From Balneola sp. (GTDB taxonomy: Bacteria; Bacteroidota; Rhodothermia; Balneolales; Balneolaceae): a stretch of DNA of 64,000 nt. The notes beneath the pieces were generated by a model. The model saw only the letters and a program-made list of their open reading frames with translations, did not search any database and was not told where the DNA came from. Positions 1 through 8,702 of the stretch are shown piece by piece. How positions within the stretch are numbered: position 1 is the first letter of the stretch; each line of letters starts with the position of its first letter. Location: NCBI GenBank assembly GCA_003712055.1, contig RHLJ01000003.1:186001-250000 (forward strand), in the 5' to 3' direction. The translations under genes and the position numbers were made by a program.

Positions 1-349
1 GGGATGGTTTCTCTCCAGCAGTCTTCATAATGTTCAATGCAATCCTTTTGTGGAGATTCCACTTCTCTATTGCCAATCCAATCACGAAGCCACCAAAGAA
101 AAGATAAATCACCGGATTGGCGTAATTAATGGTAGTATCTCGTAATCCCATTACTCCCGTCAATGGAAAAAGAATAATTGGAAGAAGGGCGGTTATCCCA
201 ATGGGAACTACACTAGTGATCCACCAACTTAACATCCAGGCTACTATGCCGAGCATTAATACCTGCTGATTATGAAAACCAGCTAAACTGCTAACAGTAA
301 AAAATAGGACCGGGCCTAGCAGAAGTTTAAAAATCCTATTTGCTTCCAT
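1..349 (-). CDS. SLC13/DASS-family sodium:anion symporter, N-terminal part (cut by window edge)
   Basis: The minus strand is open from an ATG at 349 to the left edge without a stop, giving 116 codons. The protein starts MEANRIFKLLLGP and shows a hydrophobic helix, then a Trp-rich stretch (SWWITSVVPIGIT) leading into LLPIILFPLTGVMG, then FFGGFVIGLAIEKWNL followed by HKRIAL. The last two blocks match the usual N-terminal signature of divalent anion:Na+ symporters (SLC13/DASS, inner-membrane dicarboxylate, citrate or sulfate carriers). The start lies 11 bp after the stop of the GAF kinase gene, with a weak AAGAAG ribosome site, so the two are probably cotranscribed. Substrate cannot be told from the fragment. 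Family assignment is inferred from motif pattern only. Confidence 0.75.
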   Translation of the reverse strand, partial: MEANRIFKLLLGPVLFFTVSSLAGFHNQQVLMLGIVAWMLSWWITSVVPIGITALLPIILFPLTGVMGLRDTTINYANPVIYLFFGGFVIGLAIEKWNLHKRIALNIMKTAGEKPS

Positions 350-360
350 CTTCTTAGAAG

Positions 361-1494
361 CTAGATATAGAACAAGATATTAAAGGTGCTTCCACCTTCG
401 TCATTTCTTCGTTGGCTAAGATTGGCATCTAATTTACCAGCAAGAGTTTTAATAATTACCGAAGCTAATGAGTCTTCTTCGCTTCCATCCAAAATGGAAT
501 TGAGACCGTTTCCATCATCGGAAATACTTATAACCACACAATTCTGCTCATCCTTTTTTACACCTAACGCAATTTTGCCATAACTGCTATTTTCAAAAGC
601 ATCATTATACATATGTATAAGCACTTCATTAGTAATAAGACCTACAGTAAGTGCCACACTGGCTTTTAATGCAATTTTATCCATATCCAGGAGCAGACTT
701 ATTTCCTTCTCTTCACTTTCGAATATTTCGGTAGTCATAGAAGTAAGACGACCTAAATATAGACCAAGATCGATGTATTCAAATTCTTCCTGGTTATAGA
801 GAATATGGTGTGCATTAGCAATTGCCTCAATACGGGTTCCTGTAGCCTTCATTACAAATCGAGCATGATCATTCTCAACGTTAGGTATTTCGAGCTGTAC
901 TAATGCATTAATGGCACCAAGGTTACTTTTCAAGCCCTGGTGAACCTCTTTTAATTTCTCTTCCTTCTCTTTGATCTTCTTTTTGAGATCGTCAACCTCT
1001 TTTACTTTTTCAATAGAGAGAGCAATATGACCTGCTAAGGTTTCAAATATTGGAATTTGCTCTTCTTTGAAGTCTTTTCCTCCTTCTCTGTTTAACACCT
1101 GGATTACTCCAATAGCTTCTTCTCTTGAGTTTAAGAGAGGTAGACAAACAATATTTCTTGTATTAAACTCACTACTTAGATCTTTCCAAAAAATATCTGA
1201 ATTGCCTAAAGAGTTTGAGATATAGGGCTGCTTATTTTGTAATACCCAGCCAGCAACTCCTTTATCCTTGGGAATGGTCATCCCGGTAATTTTATCTTTA
1301 ATTGGGCCAGTGGGTATACTTACCTGAAGATCTCCGGTTACTTCGTCGATAAGGATCAATGAACTAGCTTCTGCTTCCATCAATTTGCATGCCGAGTTCA
1401 TACACTTGAGCAATAAGGCCTTCAACTCCATAGTCCGGTTTATGCCTTCAATAGCATGAAGTAATAATTGCATATGCTTAAAATTTTCCGCCAT
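361..1494 (-). CDS. GAF-domain sensor histidine kinase (HisKA_2/HWE-like)
   Basis: A 377-residue soluble protein with no signal peptide or membrane segment. A GAF sensor domain covers about residues 20-162, and a charged coiled coil (about 163-184) links it to a kinase core. The probable phosphoacceptor is H185 in KEVHQGLKSNLGAINAL, which resembles the HisKA_2 H-box. A second H-region (ANAHHILY, about 227-233) is also typical of that group. The ATPase part has an N-box-like TNEVLIHMYNDAF (288-300) and DDGNGL (about 327-332). The N-box is a little degenerate, so catalytic activity is likely but not certain. No response regulator is next to it. It lies just upstream of the SLC13 transporter gene and may sense a small ligand related to it. 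Confidence 0.8.
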   Translation of the reverse strand: MAENFKHMQLLLHAIEGINRTMELKALLLKCMNSACKLMEAEASSLILIDEVTGDLQVSIPTGPIKDKITGMTIPKDKGVAGWVLQNKQPYISNSLGNSDIFWKDLSSEFNTRNIVCLPLLNSREEAIGVIQVLNREGGKDFKEEQIPIFETLAGHIALSIEKVKEVDDLKKKIKEKEEKLKEVHQGLKSNLGAINALVQLEIPNVENDHARFVMKATGTRIEAIANAHHILYNQEEFEYIDLGLYLGRLTSMTTEIFESEEKEISLLLDMDKIALKASVALTVGLITNEVLIHMYNDAFENSSYGKIALGVKKDEQNCVVISISDDGNGLNSILDGSEEDSLASVIIKTLAGKLDANLSQRRNDEGGSTFNILFYI

Positions 1495-1557
1495 GAACCA
1501 AGCCTACTTTTTTTTGATAAAAAGCTTTGGAAGATGCCTTATCCATATCAGAAATAC

Positions 1558-1590
1558 AAAAAAACCCCAGCCCATAAATAACCAGGGATT
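1558..1590 (-). terminator. probable terminator of acnA
   Basis: Reading the minus strand after the acnA stop, AATCCCTGG can pair imperfectly with CTGGGGTTT across a short AT-rich loop, followed by seven T residues. The stem contains one mismatch and G-U pairs, so it is only a moderate candidate. Confidence 0.45.
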
Positions 1591-1606
1591 AGATATAAGT
1601 CTTTTG

Positions 1607-4312
1607 TTAGTATTTGCTCTTTTTTAAATAATCGAGAAGAACAGTATGGAGAATTCCCCCATTGCGATAATAATCAACCTCAACCGGAGTATCTATTCTA
1701 CTTCTGGTTGTAAAGTTAATGCTTTCCCCATTCTCTTTTACAGCAGTTACTGCAACTTCACCTCTTGCTTTGATATCGTCAGAAAGATGGATAGTAAATG
1801 TCTCTGAGCCATCAAGCCCTAAGGTCTCCGGATTATCTCCTTCTTTAAATTGCAATGGTAATACCCCCATTTGAACCAGGTTTGAACGATGGATTCGTTC
1901 ATAGGACTCCGCGATCACGGCTTTTACACCGAGTAGATTCGTACCTTTTGCTGCCCAGTCACGAGAAGAACCCGTTCCATATTGATTACCAGCAATAGCA
2001 ATCAACGGAGTATTCGTTTCTTTGTACTTAAGAGAAGCTTCAAAAATGGTGGTTATTTCACCTGATGGGTGATACTTGGTGAACCCACCCTCAGTACCTG
2101 GCGCCAATTGATTCTTGAAACGAACATTGGCAAAGGTTCCACGAGTCATGATCCGATCATTTCCTCTCCTCGAGCCGTAAGAGTTAAAGTCTTCTCTTTT
2201 TACTCCGTTTTCTTTTAGGAAAATGCCCGCTGGTGCATCCTCTTTTATATTACCCGCTGGTGAAATATGATCAGTAGTAATAGAATCACCTACTTTCACT
2301 AATACTCTTGCACCTTCAATAGAAGAAATCGGCTTGGCTTCTTCACTCATATTCATAAAGAATGGAGGCTCCTGTATATAGGTAGATTTTTCATCCCAGT
2401 TGAATAGGTCTCCACCTGCTACCGGTATCTCTTCCCATGCCGGAGATTCAAAAATATCCGAATACAGTTCTTCGAACAGGTCTGGTCTGATTGCATTGTC
2501 TAAGTGCTCGGCAATTTCTTCGGTAGTAGGCCAGATATCTTTTAGATATACATCGTTTCCATCTTTATCCTGACCTAGAGGATCGTTATTCAGATCAATA
2601 TGAACTGTACCAGCTAAAGCGTATGCAACAACCAATGGAGGAGAAGCAAGGAAGTTGGCCTTCACCCATGGATGAATTCGCCCTTCGAAGTTTCTATTTC
2701 CGGAAAGCACACCAGCCGCAATCAAATCTCCTTCGCGAATCGCTGTTTCGACAGGTACAGGTAGTGGTCCTGAGTTTCCAATACAAGTCGTACATCCATA
2801 GCCAACCAGATTAAAACCTAGTTTGTCCATGTACTCAGTCAGACCCGCTTCATTCAGGTACTCAGTAACAACTCTTGAACCAGGTGCGAGAGAAGTCTTC
2901 ACATAAGCAGGAACCTTTAGTCCCTTTTCCACTGCCTTTTTAGCAACGATTCCAGCACCTAACATTACACTTGGATTGGAAGTGTTGGTACAGCTTGTAA
3001 TCGCGGCGATAACTACATCACCATGAGTCATTTCAATCTCCTGACCGTTCTTGTACAGCCCTTTATTTGTCAATCTATCTTCAGAAAGATTGAATCCCAT
3101 GGTTGGATTGTCACTTACCAGGGCATTTTCAAATGCTGGCTTCATGTTGTGAAGTGCGATTCGATCATGGGGAAGCTTTGGCCCAGCTAAGGAAGTCTCT
3201 ACCGTGCTGAGGTCAAGTTCCAGGGTAGAAGTAAATTCAGGATCCGGAGTAGCATCTGTTCTGAATAATCCCTGAGCTTTGGTATAGTTTTCTACCAGTT
3301 GTACCAATTCTTCCGAACGTCCAGTTCTTCTCATATAGCGAAGCGACTCTTCATCGATCGGGAAGAATCCCATTGTAGCACCATATTCAGGGGCCATATT
3401 TGCAATAGTCGCTCGATCCGGAAGACTCATGTTGCTGATTCCATCACCATAGAACTCCACAAATTTACCTACCACTTTATGCTTTCTGAGCATTTGGGTT
3501 ACGGTAAGAGTAAGGTCGGTAGCAGTAACACCTTCTCTCAGTTTTCCGGTCAGTTTCATTCCTACTACTTCCGGCACCAACATAGAAATAGGTTGTCCGA
3601 GCATTGCAGCTTCTGCTTCAATACCGCCAACGCCCCAACCTAAAATCCCTAATCCATTAATCATGGTAGTGTGAGAATCGGTTCCAACTAGAGTATCTGG
3701 ATAAGCAGTTTTAGCACCATCAGCTTCCTCTCTGGTAAATACTCCGCGCCCAAGATATTCCAGGTTCACCTGGTGAACAATTCCTCGGCCTGGAGGAACA
3801 ACCCGGAAATTATCAAAAGCTTCTTTTCCCCACTTTAAAAATTCATAGCGCTCTTTGTTACGCTCCATTTCCTTTTCCACATTGAACATAAAGGCATATT
3901 CTTGTCCGAAGGCATCAACCTGAACAGAGTGATCAATTACCAGGTCTACAGGAACTTGCGGATTGATGGCATTGGGATTTCCACCCATTCTTTCCATGGC
4001 TGAGCGAAGAGCTGCTAAATCTACTACCGCAGGTACCCCGGTAAAATCCTGGAGGACTACCCTCGAGGGTTTAAAAGGAATTTCACCTTCCGGCTTTGCT
4101 GCATTATAGGTAGCAAGGGTTTCGATATCTTCATCGGTAATGGCATATCCATCATTTTCTCGCAGTACTGCTTCTAACAAAATCTTGATTGAAAAAGGCA
4201 GTGTATCAATGTTCGAATATCCTAAGTTTTTTAATTCCGGTACGCTGTAAAAAACAGCTTCTCCATTCCCTGTATCAAATGTCTTTTTAGTGCTCTTAAA
4301 TTTATCGCTCAT
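1607..4312 (-). CDS. acnA: aconitate hydratase A
   Basis: A 901-residue aconitase of the AcnA/IRP type, which isomerises citrate and isocitrate in the TCA cycle in the cytoplasm. Length is as expected. The three cysteines for the [4Fe-4S] cluster are visible as C441 ([11 protein letters not shown]) and C507/C510 ([12 protein letters not shown]). Substrate-binding segments such as [14 protein letters not shown] and the C-terminal swivel-domain motif [10 protein letters not shown] are present. ATG start at 4312. The gene is monocistronic: the divergent gene upstream begins 223 bp away, and a 9-bp-armed palindrome lies in that interval. The downstream hairpin at 1558-1590 may end the transcript. 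Confidence 0.97.
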   Translation of the reverse strand: MSDKFKSTKKTFDTGNGEAVFYSVPELKNLGYSNIDTLPFSIKILLEAVLRENDGYAITDEDIETLATYNAAKPEGEIPFKPSRVVLQDFTGVPAVVDLAALRSAMERMGGNPNAINPQVPVDLVIDHSVQVDAFGQEYAFMFNVEKEMERNKERYEFLKWGKEAFDNFRVVPPGRGIVHQVNLEYLGRGVFTREEADGAKTAYPDTLVGTDSHTTMINGLGILGWGVGGIEAEAAMLGQPISMLVPEVVGMKLTGKLREGVTATDLTLTVTQMLRKHKVVGKFVEFYGDGISNMSLPDRATIANMAPEYGATMGFFPIDEESLRYMRRTGRSEELVQLVENYTKAQGLFRTDATPDPEFTSTLELDLSTVETSLAGPKLPHDRIALHNMKPAFENALVSDNPTMGFNLSEDRLTNKGLYKNGQEIEMTHGDVVIAAITSCTNTSNPSVMLGAGIVAKKAVEKGLKVPAYVKTSLAPGSRVVTEYLNEAGLTEYMDKLGFNLVGYGCTTCIGNSGPLPVPVETAIREGDLIAAGVLSGNRNFEGRIHPWVKANFLASPPLVVAYALAGTVHIDLNNDPLGQDKDGNDVYLKDIWPTTEEIAEHLDNAIRPDLFEELYSDIFESPAWEEIPVAGGDLFNWDEKSTYIQEPPFFMNMSEEAKPISSIEGARVLVKVGDSITTDHISPAGNIKEDAPAGIFLKENGVKREDFNSYGSRRGNDRIMTRGTFANVRFKNQLAPGTEGGFTKYHPSGEITTIFEASLKYKETNTPLIAIAGNQYGTGSSRDWAAKGTNLLGVKAVIAESYERIHRSNLVQMGVLPLQFKEGDNPETLGLDGSETFTIHLSDDIKARGEVAVTAVKENGESINFTTRSRIDTPVEVDYYRNGGILHTVLLDYLKKSKY

Positions 4313-4378
4313 CTCAGTGGTTTAAGGATTTCAAAAAAAGGGTAAGAAGATACGAATCTTTTCTTCCTTTATCTTTTG

Positions 4379-4399
4379 AAGCAACTATTTTAGTTGCTT
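4379..4399. promoter_or_regulatory. palindrome upstream of acnA, possible operator
   Basis: A perfect inverted repeat, AAGCAACTA-TTT-TAGTTGCTT, lies 67 bp upstream of the acnA start in the divergent intergenic region. No T-tract follows, so a terminator is unlikely. Its position suits a repressor or activator site, but the binding protein is unknown. Confidence 0.35.
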
Positions 4400-4535
4400 A
4401 TAAATTTCTTACTTACTTTAAAACAGGGAAAAAGAGAGACCTCAATATTCTTGCTCTAGAAGTGCGTTAAATTAAAGCTTTGTAGTCCTTAAGTTTCATT
4501 TCCCTATTCAAATCAATCTAACTACTTACAAATCA

Positions 4536-4964
4536 ATGCAAAAAACAGAAAAAAAAGAATATAAAGTCACATTTGGGAGTCTTTTATCGAATGATAAATT
4601 TGGATTTATAAGAAGTGGAACAGTAAAACTCCATGTCAATTTTTTGGAATATAATGGTAAAAAAGCTTGGTCTTTTTCTAGCCGACTTTTGATTTTCTTA
4701 GGTCTGACCATTTTACCTCTCGTTTTATTTGGTTTTGGCTTTGGATTTGTCCCTGCATTACTAATTATCTTTTATTTTTGTGCTACGGATGATTTTTTGA
4801 GAATCGAATATTCAAAAATCGGCATGCTTAATAGAAAAGGTAAGATTATAAAGTTTAACGCAATTCACCCAGAAACAAAAAAAGCCCGGAACGGCGTTTT
4901 AAAACTCAAAAGTGAAGAGTATGCAATTGAGCTGGAGCACTTGATCCAAAATAAGATGGCATAG
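4536..4964 (+). CDS. hypothetical protein with a central two-helix membrane hairpin
   Basis: A 142-residue protein of unknown function. A basic, Lys-rich N-terminal part (about 1-48) is followed by two closely spaced hydrophobic segments (LLIFLGLTILPLVLFGFGFG and VPALLIIFYFCA, about 50-80), then a basic C-terminal half (about 83-142) ending in a helix-like ELEHLIQNKMA. ATG start at 4536. It is divergent from acnA and ends 80 bp before rplM. The layout (soluble-hairpin-soluble) resembles the other unknown membrane protein at 61564, but no clear sequence identity was seen by eye. The codon pattern looks normal, so it is probably a real gene. Confidence 0.6.
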   Translation: MQKTEKKEYKVTFGSLLSNDKFGFIRSGTVKLHVNFLEYNGKKAWSFSSRLLIFLGLTILPLVLFGFGFGFVPALLIIFYFCATDDFLRIEYSKIGMLNRKGKIIKFNAIHPETKKARNGVLKLKSEEYAIELEHLIQNKMA

Positions 4965-5044
4965 AAGCAAAATATTTATTGATATAAGATTTATTTCACC
5001 GTATTTTTTGAGTCTTTCCCAAAAAGCAAATAAACGAATTTATC

Positions 5045-5488
5045 GTGGATACTTTAAGTTTTAAAACATTCTCAGCTAAGCCGAGCGACATCCAGAAGAA
5101 TTGGGTGTTAGTTGACGCAGAAGATGTACCACTCGGCCGCCTGAGTACTGTTGTAGCATCTATTTTGAGAGGCAAAAATAAGCCCACTTTCACTCCACAC
5201 ATGGACACCGGTGATAATGTAATTGTTATTAATGCGGAGAAAGTAAAATTGACTGGAAAAAAAATGACGGACAAAATGTACTTCCGTCACACTTTTTATC
5301 CAGGTGGCGAGCGCTTCACCAGCGCCGAAGATATGTTGGCAAAAGACCCAACATCATTAGTTATGAAAGCTGTTAAAGGAATGCTTCCTAAAAATCGTCT
5401 TGGACGCAAACTTCTTACTAACCTAAGAGTTTATGCTGGTCCTGTTCACGATCAAACAGCTCAGAATCCTGTAACCATCGAGATTTAA
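5045..5488 (+). CDS. rplM: 50S ribosomal protein L13
   Basis: A 147-residue L13 protein, a component of the large ribosomal subunit. The family signature is clear: [21 protein letters not shown] near residues 24-44, then [18 protein letters not shown], and C-terminal [12 protein letters not shown]. The start codon is GTG at 5045. The residues after it ([14 protein letters not shown]) match the short N-terminal extension often seen in Bacteroidetes L13. It is followed 11 bp later by rpsI, the standard L13-S9 operon. Confidence 0.97.
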   Translation: MDTLSFKTFSAKPSDIQKNWVLVDAEDVPLGRLSTVVASILRGKNKPTFTPHMDTGDNVIVINAEKVKLTGKKMTDKMYFRHTFYPGGERFTSAEDMLAKDPTSLVMKAVKGMLPKNRLGRKLLTNLRVYAGPVHDQTAQNPVTIEI

Positions 5489-5499
5489 TCGATTTTATA

Positions 5500-5886
5500 A
5501 TGGCACAAGCTAATTACGTCGGAAGAAGAAAGACCTCAACAGCTCGCTTGTACATCAAGCCTGGTAAAGGTGAGTTCCTTGTAAACAAAACTCCTATTGA
5601 AGAATATCTTCCTGTTAAATCCATCCGAAACATTGCATTGTTACCAATGCATGTAACTGAAACTGAAGGTACATACGACATCAAAGTTACTGTACGTGGC
5701 GGTGGAAAAGCAGGACAAGCCGGAGCGATTTCTCACGCTCTCGCACGTGCTTTAGATGGAGAGAACAACGAACTTCATTCTATTTTGAAAGAGCATGGTC
5801 TTCTTACTCGTGATTCCCGAATGGTAGAGCGTAAGAAATACGGTCAACCAAAGGCACGAAAGAGATTCCAGTTCTCTAAGCGTTAA
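5500..5886 (+). CDS. rpsI: 30S ribosomal protein S9
   Basis: A 128-residue S9. It begins with YVGRRKTSTARLYIKPGKG, contains VRGGGKAGQAGAISHALARAL, and ends with the basic tail KKYGQPKARKRFQFSKR that reaches the decoding centre in this family. Length is normal. The gene directly follows rplM and is the second gene of the L13-S9 operon. Confidence 0.97.
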   Translation: MAQANYVGRRKTSTARLYIKPGKGEFLVNKTPIEEYLPVKSIRNIALLPMHVTETEGTYDIKVTVRGGGKAGQAGAISHALARALDGENNELHSILKEHGLLTRDSRMVERKKYGQPKARKRFQFSKR

Positions 5887-5934
5887 TTTTATATTCGCGC
5901 AACGATTTTTTAACACACATGTGTGGCGACTCAT

Positions 5935-5976
5935 AACCTGGTGTCCCGATATTTATCGGGATTGGTTTTTGAGGTT
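5935..5976 (+). promoter_or_regulatory. structured leader upstream of rpsB
   Basis: The 128 bp between rpsI and rpsB contain nested inverted repeats: an outer AACCT/AGGTT pair (5935-5939 with 5972-5976) around a strong inner hairpin CCCGATA-TT-TATCGGG (5945-5960). No T-tract follows, so this is not an intrinsic terminator. A structured 5' leader fits the common autoregulation of rpsB by S2, but matching it to a described leader class was not possible here. Confidence 0.4.
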
Positions 5977-6014
5977 GACCCGCGCAGAGGATTAACCTAA
6001 ACATAAATACTACA

Positions 6015-6896
6015 ATGCCTAAAGCAGCATCTATTGAAGACCTGTTAAAATCAGGTGCACATTTTGGTCACTTAACCCGTCGATGGAATCCAAAAATGAA
6101 AGATTTCATCTTCATGCAACGCAACGGGATTCACATCATTGACCTGAAGAAAACCCAGAACTATTTACAAGAAGCGCTCGACGAAGTTCAAAAACTTTCC
6201 AGAGCTGGCAAAACTATTCTTTTTGTTGGTACTAAAAAGCAGTCTACCGACATCATCAAGACAGAAGCTATTAGAGCTGGTATGCCTTACGTTACTCATA
6301 GATGGTTAGGCGGTATGCTTACCAACTTCTCAACCGTTCGCAAGAGTATCTCTCGCATGGAAGAGATTGAGCGCATGAAAACTGATGGTACCATCAATGA
6401 GCTAACAAAGAAAGAAGGCTTGATGCTTTCTCGTGAGCAGCAAAAACTGGAAGATACTCTTGGCGGTATTGCAAACATGAGCCGACTTCCAGGAGCCATC
6501 TTTGTGGTAGATATCATCAAAGAGCACCTTGCAGTTAGTGAAGCAATTAAACTTCACATCCCAATCATTGCTATGGTTGATACCAACAGTGATCCTGATG
6601 TTCCAGATTTCATCATCCCTTGTAATGATGACTCTGCACGAACTATTCAATTAATTAGTTCTCAGGTTGCTGACGCTATTATTGAAGGAGCTGCAGAACG
6701 TGAAGCTCACAACGAAGAAGAATTACTTGAGCAAGCTGCTATGGAAGCCAAAGAAGCTCAGAGTGGAGATGAAGAAGTGGAAGTGAAAACTAAGCTTCGT
6801 TCAAGAAGAAAAAGAAAAACAGCTGAACCTACTTTAGAAGCACAAGATGAAGTGGCTACTGAAGAAGAGGAAGCAGCTGCCGACGAAGAAGAATAA
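6015..6896 (+). CDS. rpsB: 30S ribosomal protein S2 with acidic C-terminal extension
   Basis: A 293-residue S2, longer than the usual 230-260. The core (about 1-230) carries the family signatures [42 protein letters not shown], and [17 protein letters not shown] near the end. Residues from about 235 form an extra tail: a short basic patch (KLRSRRKRK) followed by a Glu-rich end ([11 protein letters not shown]). Such acidic S2 tails occur in some Bacteroidetes relatives; the role is unknown. It is followed 28 bp later by tsf, the conserved rpsB-tsf operon. Confidence 0.97.
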   Translation: MPKAASIEDLLKSGAHFGHLTRRWNPKMKDFIFMQRNGIHIIDLKKTQNYLQEALDEVQKLSRAGKTILFVGTKKQSTDIIKTEAIRAGMPYVTHRWLGGMLTNFSTVRKSISRMEEIERMKTDGTINELTKKEGLMLSREQQKLEDTLGGIANMSRLPGAIFVVDIIKEHLAVSEAIKLHIPIIAMVDTNSDPDVPDFIIPCNDDSARTIQLISSQVADAIIEGAAEREAHNEEELLEQAAMEAKEAQSGDEEVEVKTKLRSRRKRKTAEPTLEAQDEVATEEEEAAADEEE

Positions 6897-6924
6897 CAAT
6901 TAATCCCAAATACTTATTAAGACA

Positions 6925-7758
6925 ATGAGCATTTCTGCTGCTGACGTAAAAAAATTAAGAGATATGACCGGCGCCGGTATGATGGACTGTAAAAAAGCCC
7001 TGGCCGAAGCTGATGGTGATTTCGATAAAGCTGTTGAAATCCTAAGGAAAAAGGGACAAAAAGTAGCTGACAAGCGTGCTGATAGAGAAGCAAAAGAAGG
7101 GTTGATTATCACCCGCATCAGCGACGATGCCAAGAAAGCTGCAGCTATCGAAATTAATTGCGAAACTGACTTCGTAGCTAGAAACGAAGACTTCCAGGCT
7201 CAGGCTGATACTTTCTTAAATGCAGCTTATGACAACGACATCGACAATGTTGATGACTTGTATGCATTTGAAGTAAATGGTTCTACTATTGGAGACCACC
7301 TACAGGATATGACAGGAAAAATTGGTGAGAAAATTCAAATCAGTACGGTTGTATTGGTTAAAACTGATGGTTCTCTCGTTTCTTACATCCACCCAGGTAA
7401 CCAGCTTGGTGTGCTTGTAGAATTTGATGGTGAAATGAGTAACGATGAAATCGGAAAAGATGTAGCTATGCAAGTAGCTGCTATGAAGCCAATTGCTGTT
7501 ACTCAGGACCAGGTTGACGCATCTGTTGTAGAAAAAGAACTTGAAATTGCTAAAGAGCAATTGATCAACGAAGGCAAGCCTGCTGAGATCGCTGAAAAAG
7601 CAGCTCAGGGTAAGCTTAGAAGGTTCTATGAAGAGCGTGTTCTGTTGAACCAAAAATTCGTTAAGGATAACGGAGTATCTGTAAAACAGTATTTAGAGCA
7701 AAACGGCGCTCCTTTGGCAAAGGCCTTCCACCGAATCCAATTAGGGGAAGACGCTTAA
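6925..7758 (+). CDS. tsf: elongation factor Ts
   Basis: A 277-residue EF-Ts, the nucleotide exchange factor for EF-Tu. The N-terminal UBA-like segment VKKLRDMTGAGMMDCKKAL and the exchange motif CETDFVARNEDF (about residues 80-91) are typical. C-terminal dimerisation-type sequence runs to GAPLAKAFHRIQLGED. It is cotranscribed with rpsB. A clear intrinsic terminator follows 19 bp after the stop, so pyrH is probably a separate transcription unit. Confidence 0.97.
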   Translation: MSISAADVKKLRDMTGAGMMDCKKALAEADGDFDKAVEILRKKGQKVADKRADREAKEGLIITRISDDAKKAAAIEINCETDFVARNEDFQAQADTFLNAAYDNDIDNVDDLYAFEVNGSTIGDHLQDMTGKIGEKIQISTVVLVKTDGSLVSYIHPGNQLGVLVEFDGEMSNDEIGKDVAMQVAAMKPIAVTQDQVDASVVEKELEIAKEQLINEGKPAEIAEKAAQGKLRRFYEERVLLNQKFVKDNGVSVKQYLEQNGAPLAKAFHRIQLGEDA

Positions 7759-7777
7759 CCCAAATTTTTATACCTTT

Positions 7778-7810
7778 GGCTGTTTCGATTTTCGGGACAG
7801 CCTTTTTTTT
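7778..7810 (+). terminator. intrinsic terminator after tsf
   Basis: GGCTGT pairs with ACAGCC around a 13-nt loop and is followed directly by eight T residues. It closes the rpsB-tsf transcript. Confidence 0.85.
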
Positions 7811-7852
7811 GGTCTTTACTTTTTGAATCGCAACTAACTACACCTACATCCA

Positions 7853-8572
7853 GTGGCAAATAAGTACAAACGCATCCTTCTAAAACTAAGTGGAGAAGCG
7901 CTCCTTGGAGAACAAGGACATGGAATTGATGGTAATATCCTCACCCAATACGCTTCTGAAATCAAAGCTGTTCAGGAAGAAGGTGTTGAGGTATCCATTG
8001 TGATTGGCGGAGGAAATATCTTCCGGGGAGTAAAAGGTGCCACAGAAGGAATGGATCGTGTGCAGGGCGATTATATGGGCATGCTTGCCACTATGATAAA
8101 CAGCATGGCTCTTCAGGACGCACTCGAAAGACAGGATGTAAAGACACGTTTACTGAGCGCCATTCGAATGGAAGCTATTGCTGAACCTTTTATAAGACGA
8201 CGAGCAGTGCGTCACCTGGAAAAAGGTCGAGTGGTAATTTTTGGTGCAGGAACAGGGAACCCCTATTTCACTACTGATACGGCTGGAGCACTTCGAGCTA
8301 TTGAAGTGGAAGCCGATGTGATTCTAAAAGGAACTCGTGTGGATGGCATCTTTGATGCTGATCCGGAGAAAAACCCTGATGCTCAAAAATTCGATGTTAT
8401 TACTGGTGATGAAGTCTTGAAGAGGCGCCTCTCGGTAATGGATCTTACCGCTTTCACCCTCTGCCGTGAAAACTCAACCCCAATCATTGTATTCAATATG
8501 AATACACCAGGAAACTTTAAGAAGATTGTCTGCGACGGCGAGGATTTGGGTACTACGGTGGTTTGGGAGTGA
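7853..8572 (+). CDS. pyrH: UMP kinase
   Basis: A 239-residue bacterial UMP kinase of the amino-acid kinase fold, which phosphorylates UMP to UDP. Motifs: [12 protein letters not shown] at the N-terminus, [10 protein letters not shown] for the phosphate loop, and [17 protein letters not shown] for nucleotide and UMP binding. The start is GTG at 7853, and the protein begins (M)[15 protein letters not shown] as is usual. In most bacteria pyrH is followed directly by frr. Here a fic gene and about 1.5 kb separate them. Confidence 0.96.
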   Translation: MANKYKRILLKLSGEALLGEQGHGIDGNILTQYASEIKAVQEEGVEVSIVIGGGNIFRGVKGATEGMDRVQGDYMGMLATMINSMALQDALERQDVKTRLLSAIRMEAIAEPFIRRRAVRHLEKGRVVIFGAGTGNPYFTTDTAGALRAIEVEADVILKGTRVDGIFDADPEKNPDAQKFDVITGDEVLKRRLSVMDLTAFTLCRENSTPIIVFNMNTPGNFKKIVCDGEDLGTTVVWE

Positions 8573-8602
8573 TTTTTCCACGATAAGGGCAACTTTTCCA
8601 CA

Positions 8603-8696
8603 TTTGTGTTGCATCAAATATTTGCAAAATGATTTGTGTTTCATATTTTTTAATTTATGAGACACAAAATGATTTGCGTCTCATAGATGAAACACA
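8603..8696. promoter_or_regulatory. cluster of five 12-bp half-sites before fic, probable operator
   Basis: Five copies of one element are seen in 94 bp: TTTGTGTTGCAT (8603), TTTGTGTTTCAT (8633), ATGAGACACAAA (8657, inverted), TTTGCGTCTCAT (8673) and ATGAAACACA (8687, inverted). The last four form two near-perfect palindromes facing each other. They end 6 bp before the fic ATG at 8703. This is the layout of a cooperative, probably autoregulatory operator. The Fic protein itself has a C-terminal winged-helix-like region and is the nearest candidate binder. Confidence 0.6.
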
Positions 8697-8702
8697 CTTA
8701 AC

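Noticed and set aside
7300-7653. A 117-codon frame antisense to tsf
   Set aside because: Phe-rich shadow within a conserved translation gene.
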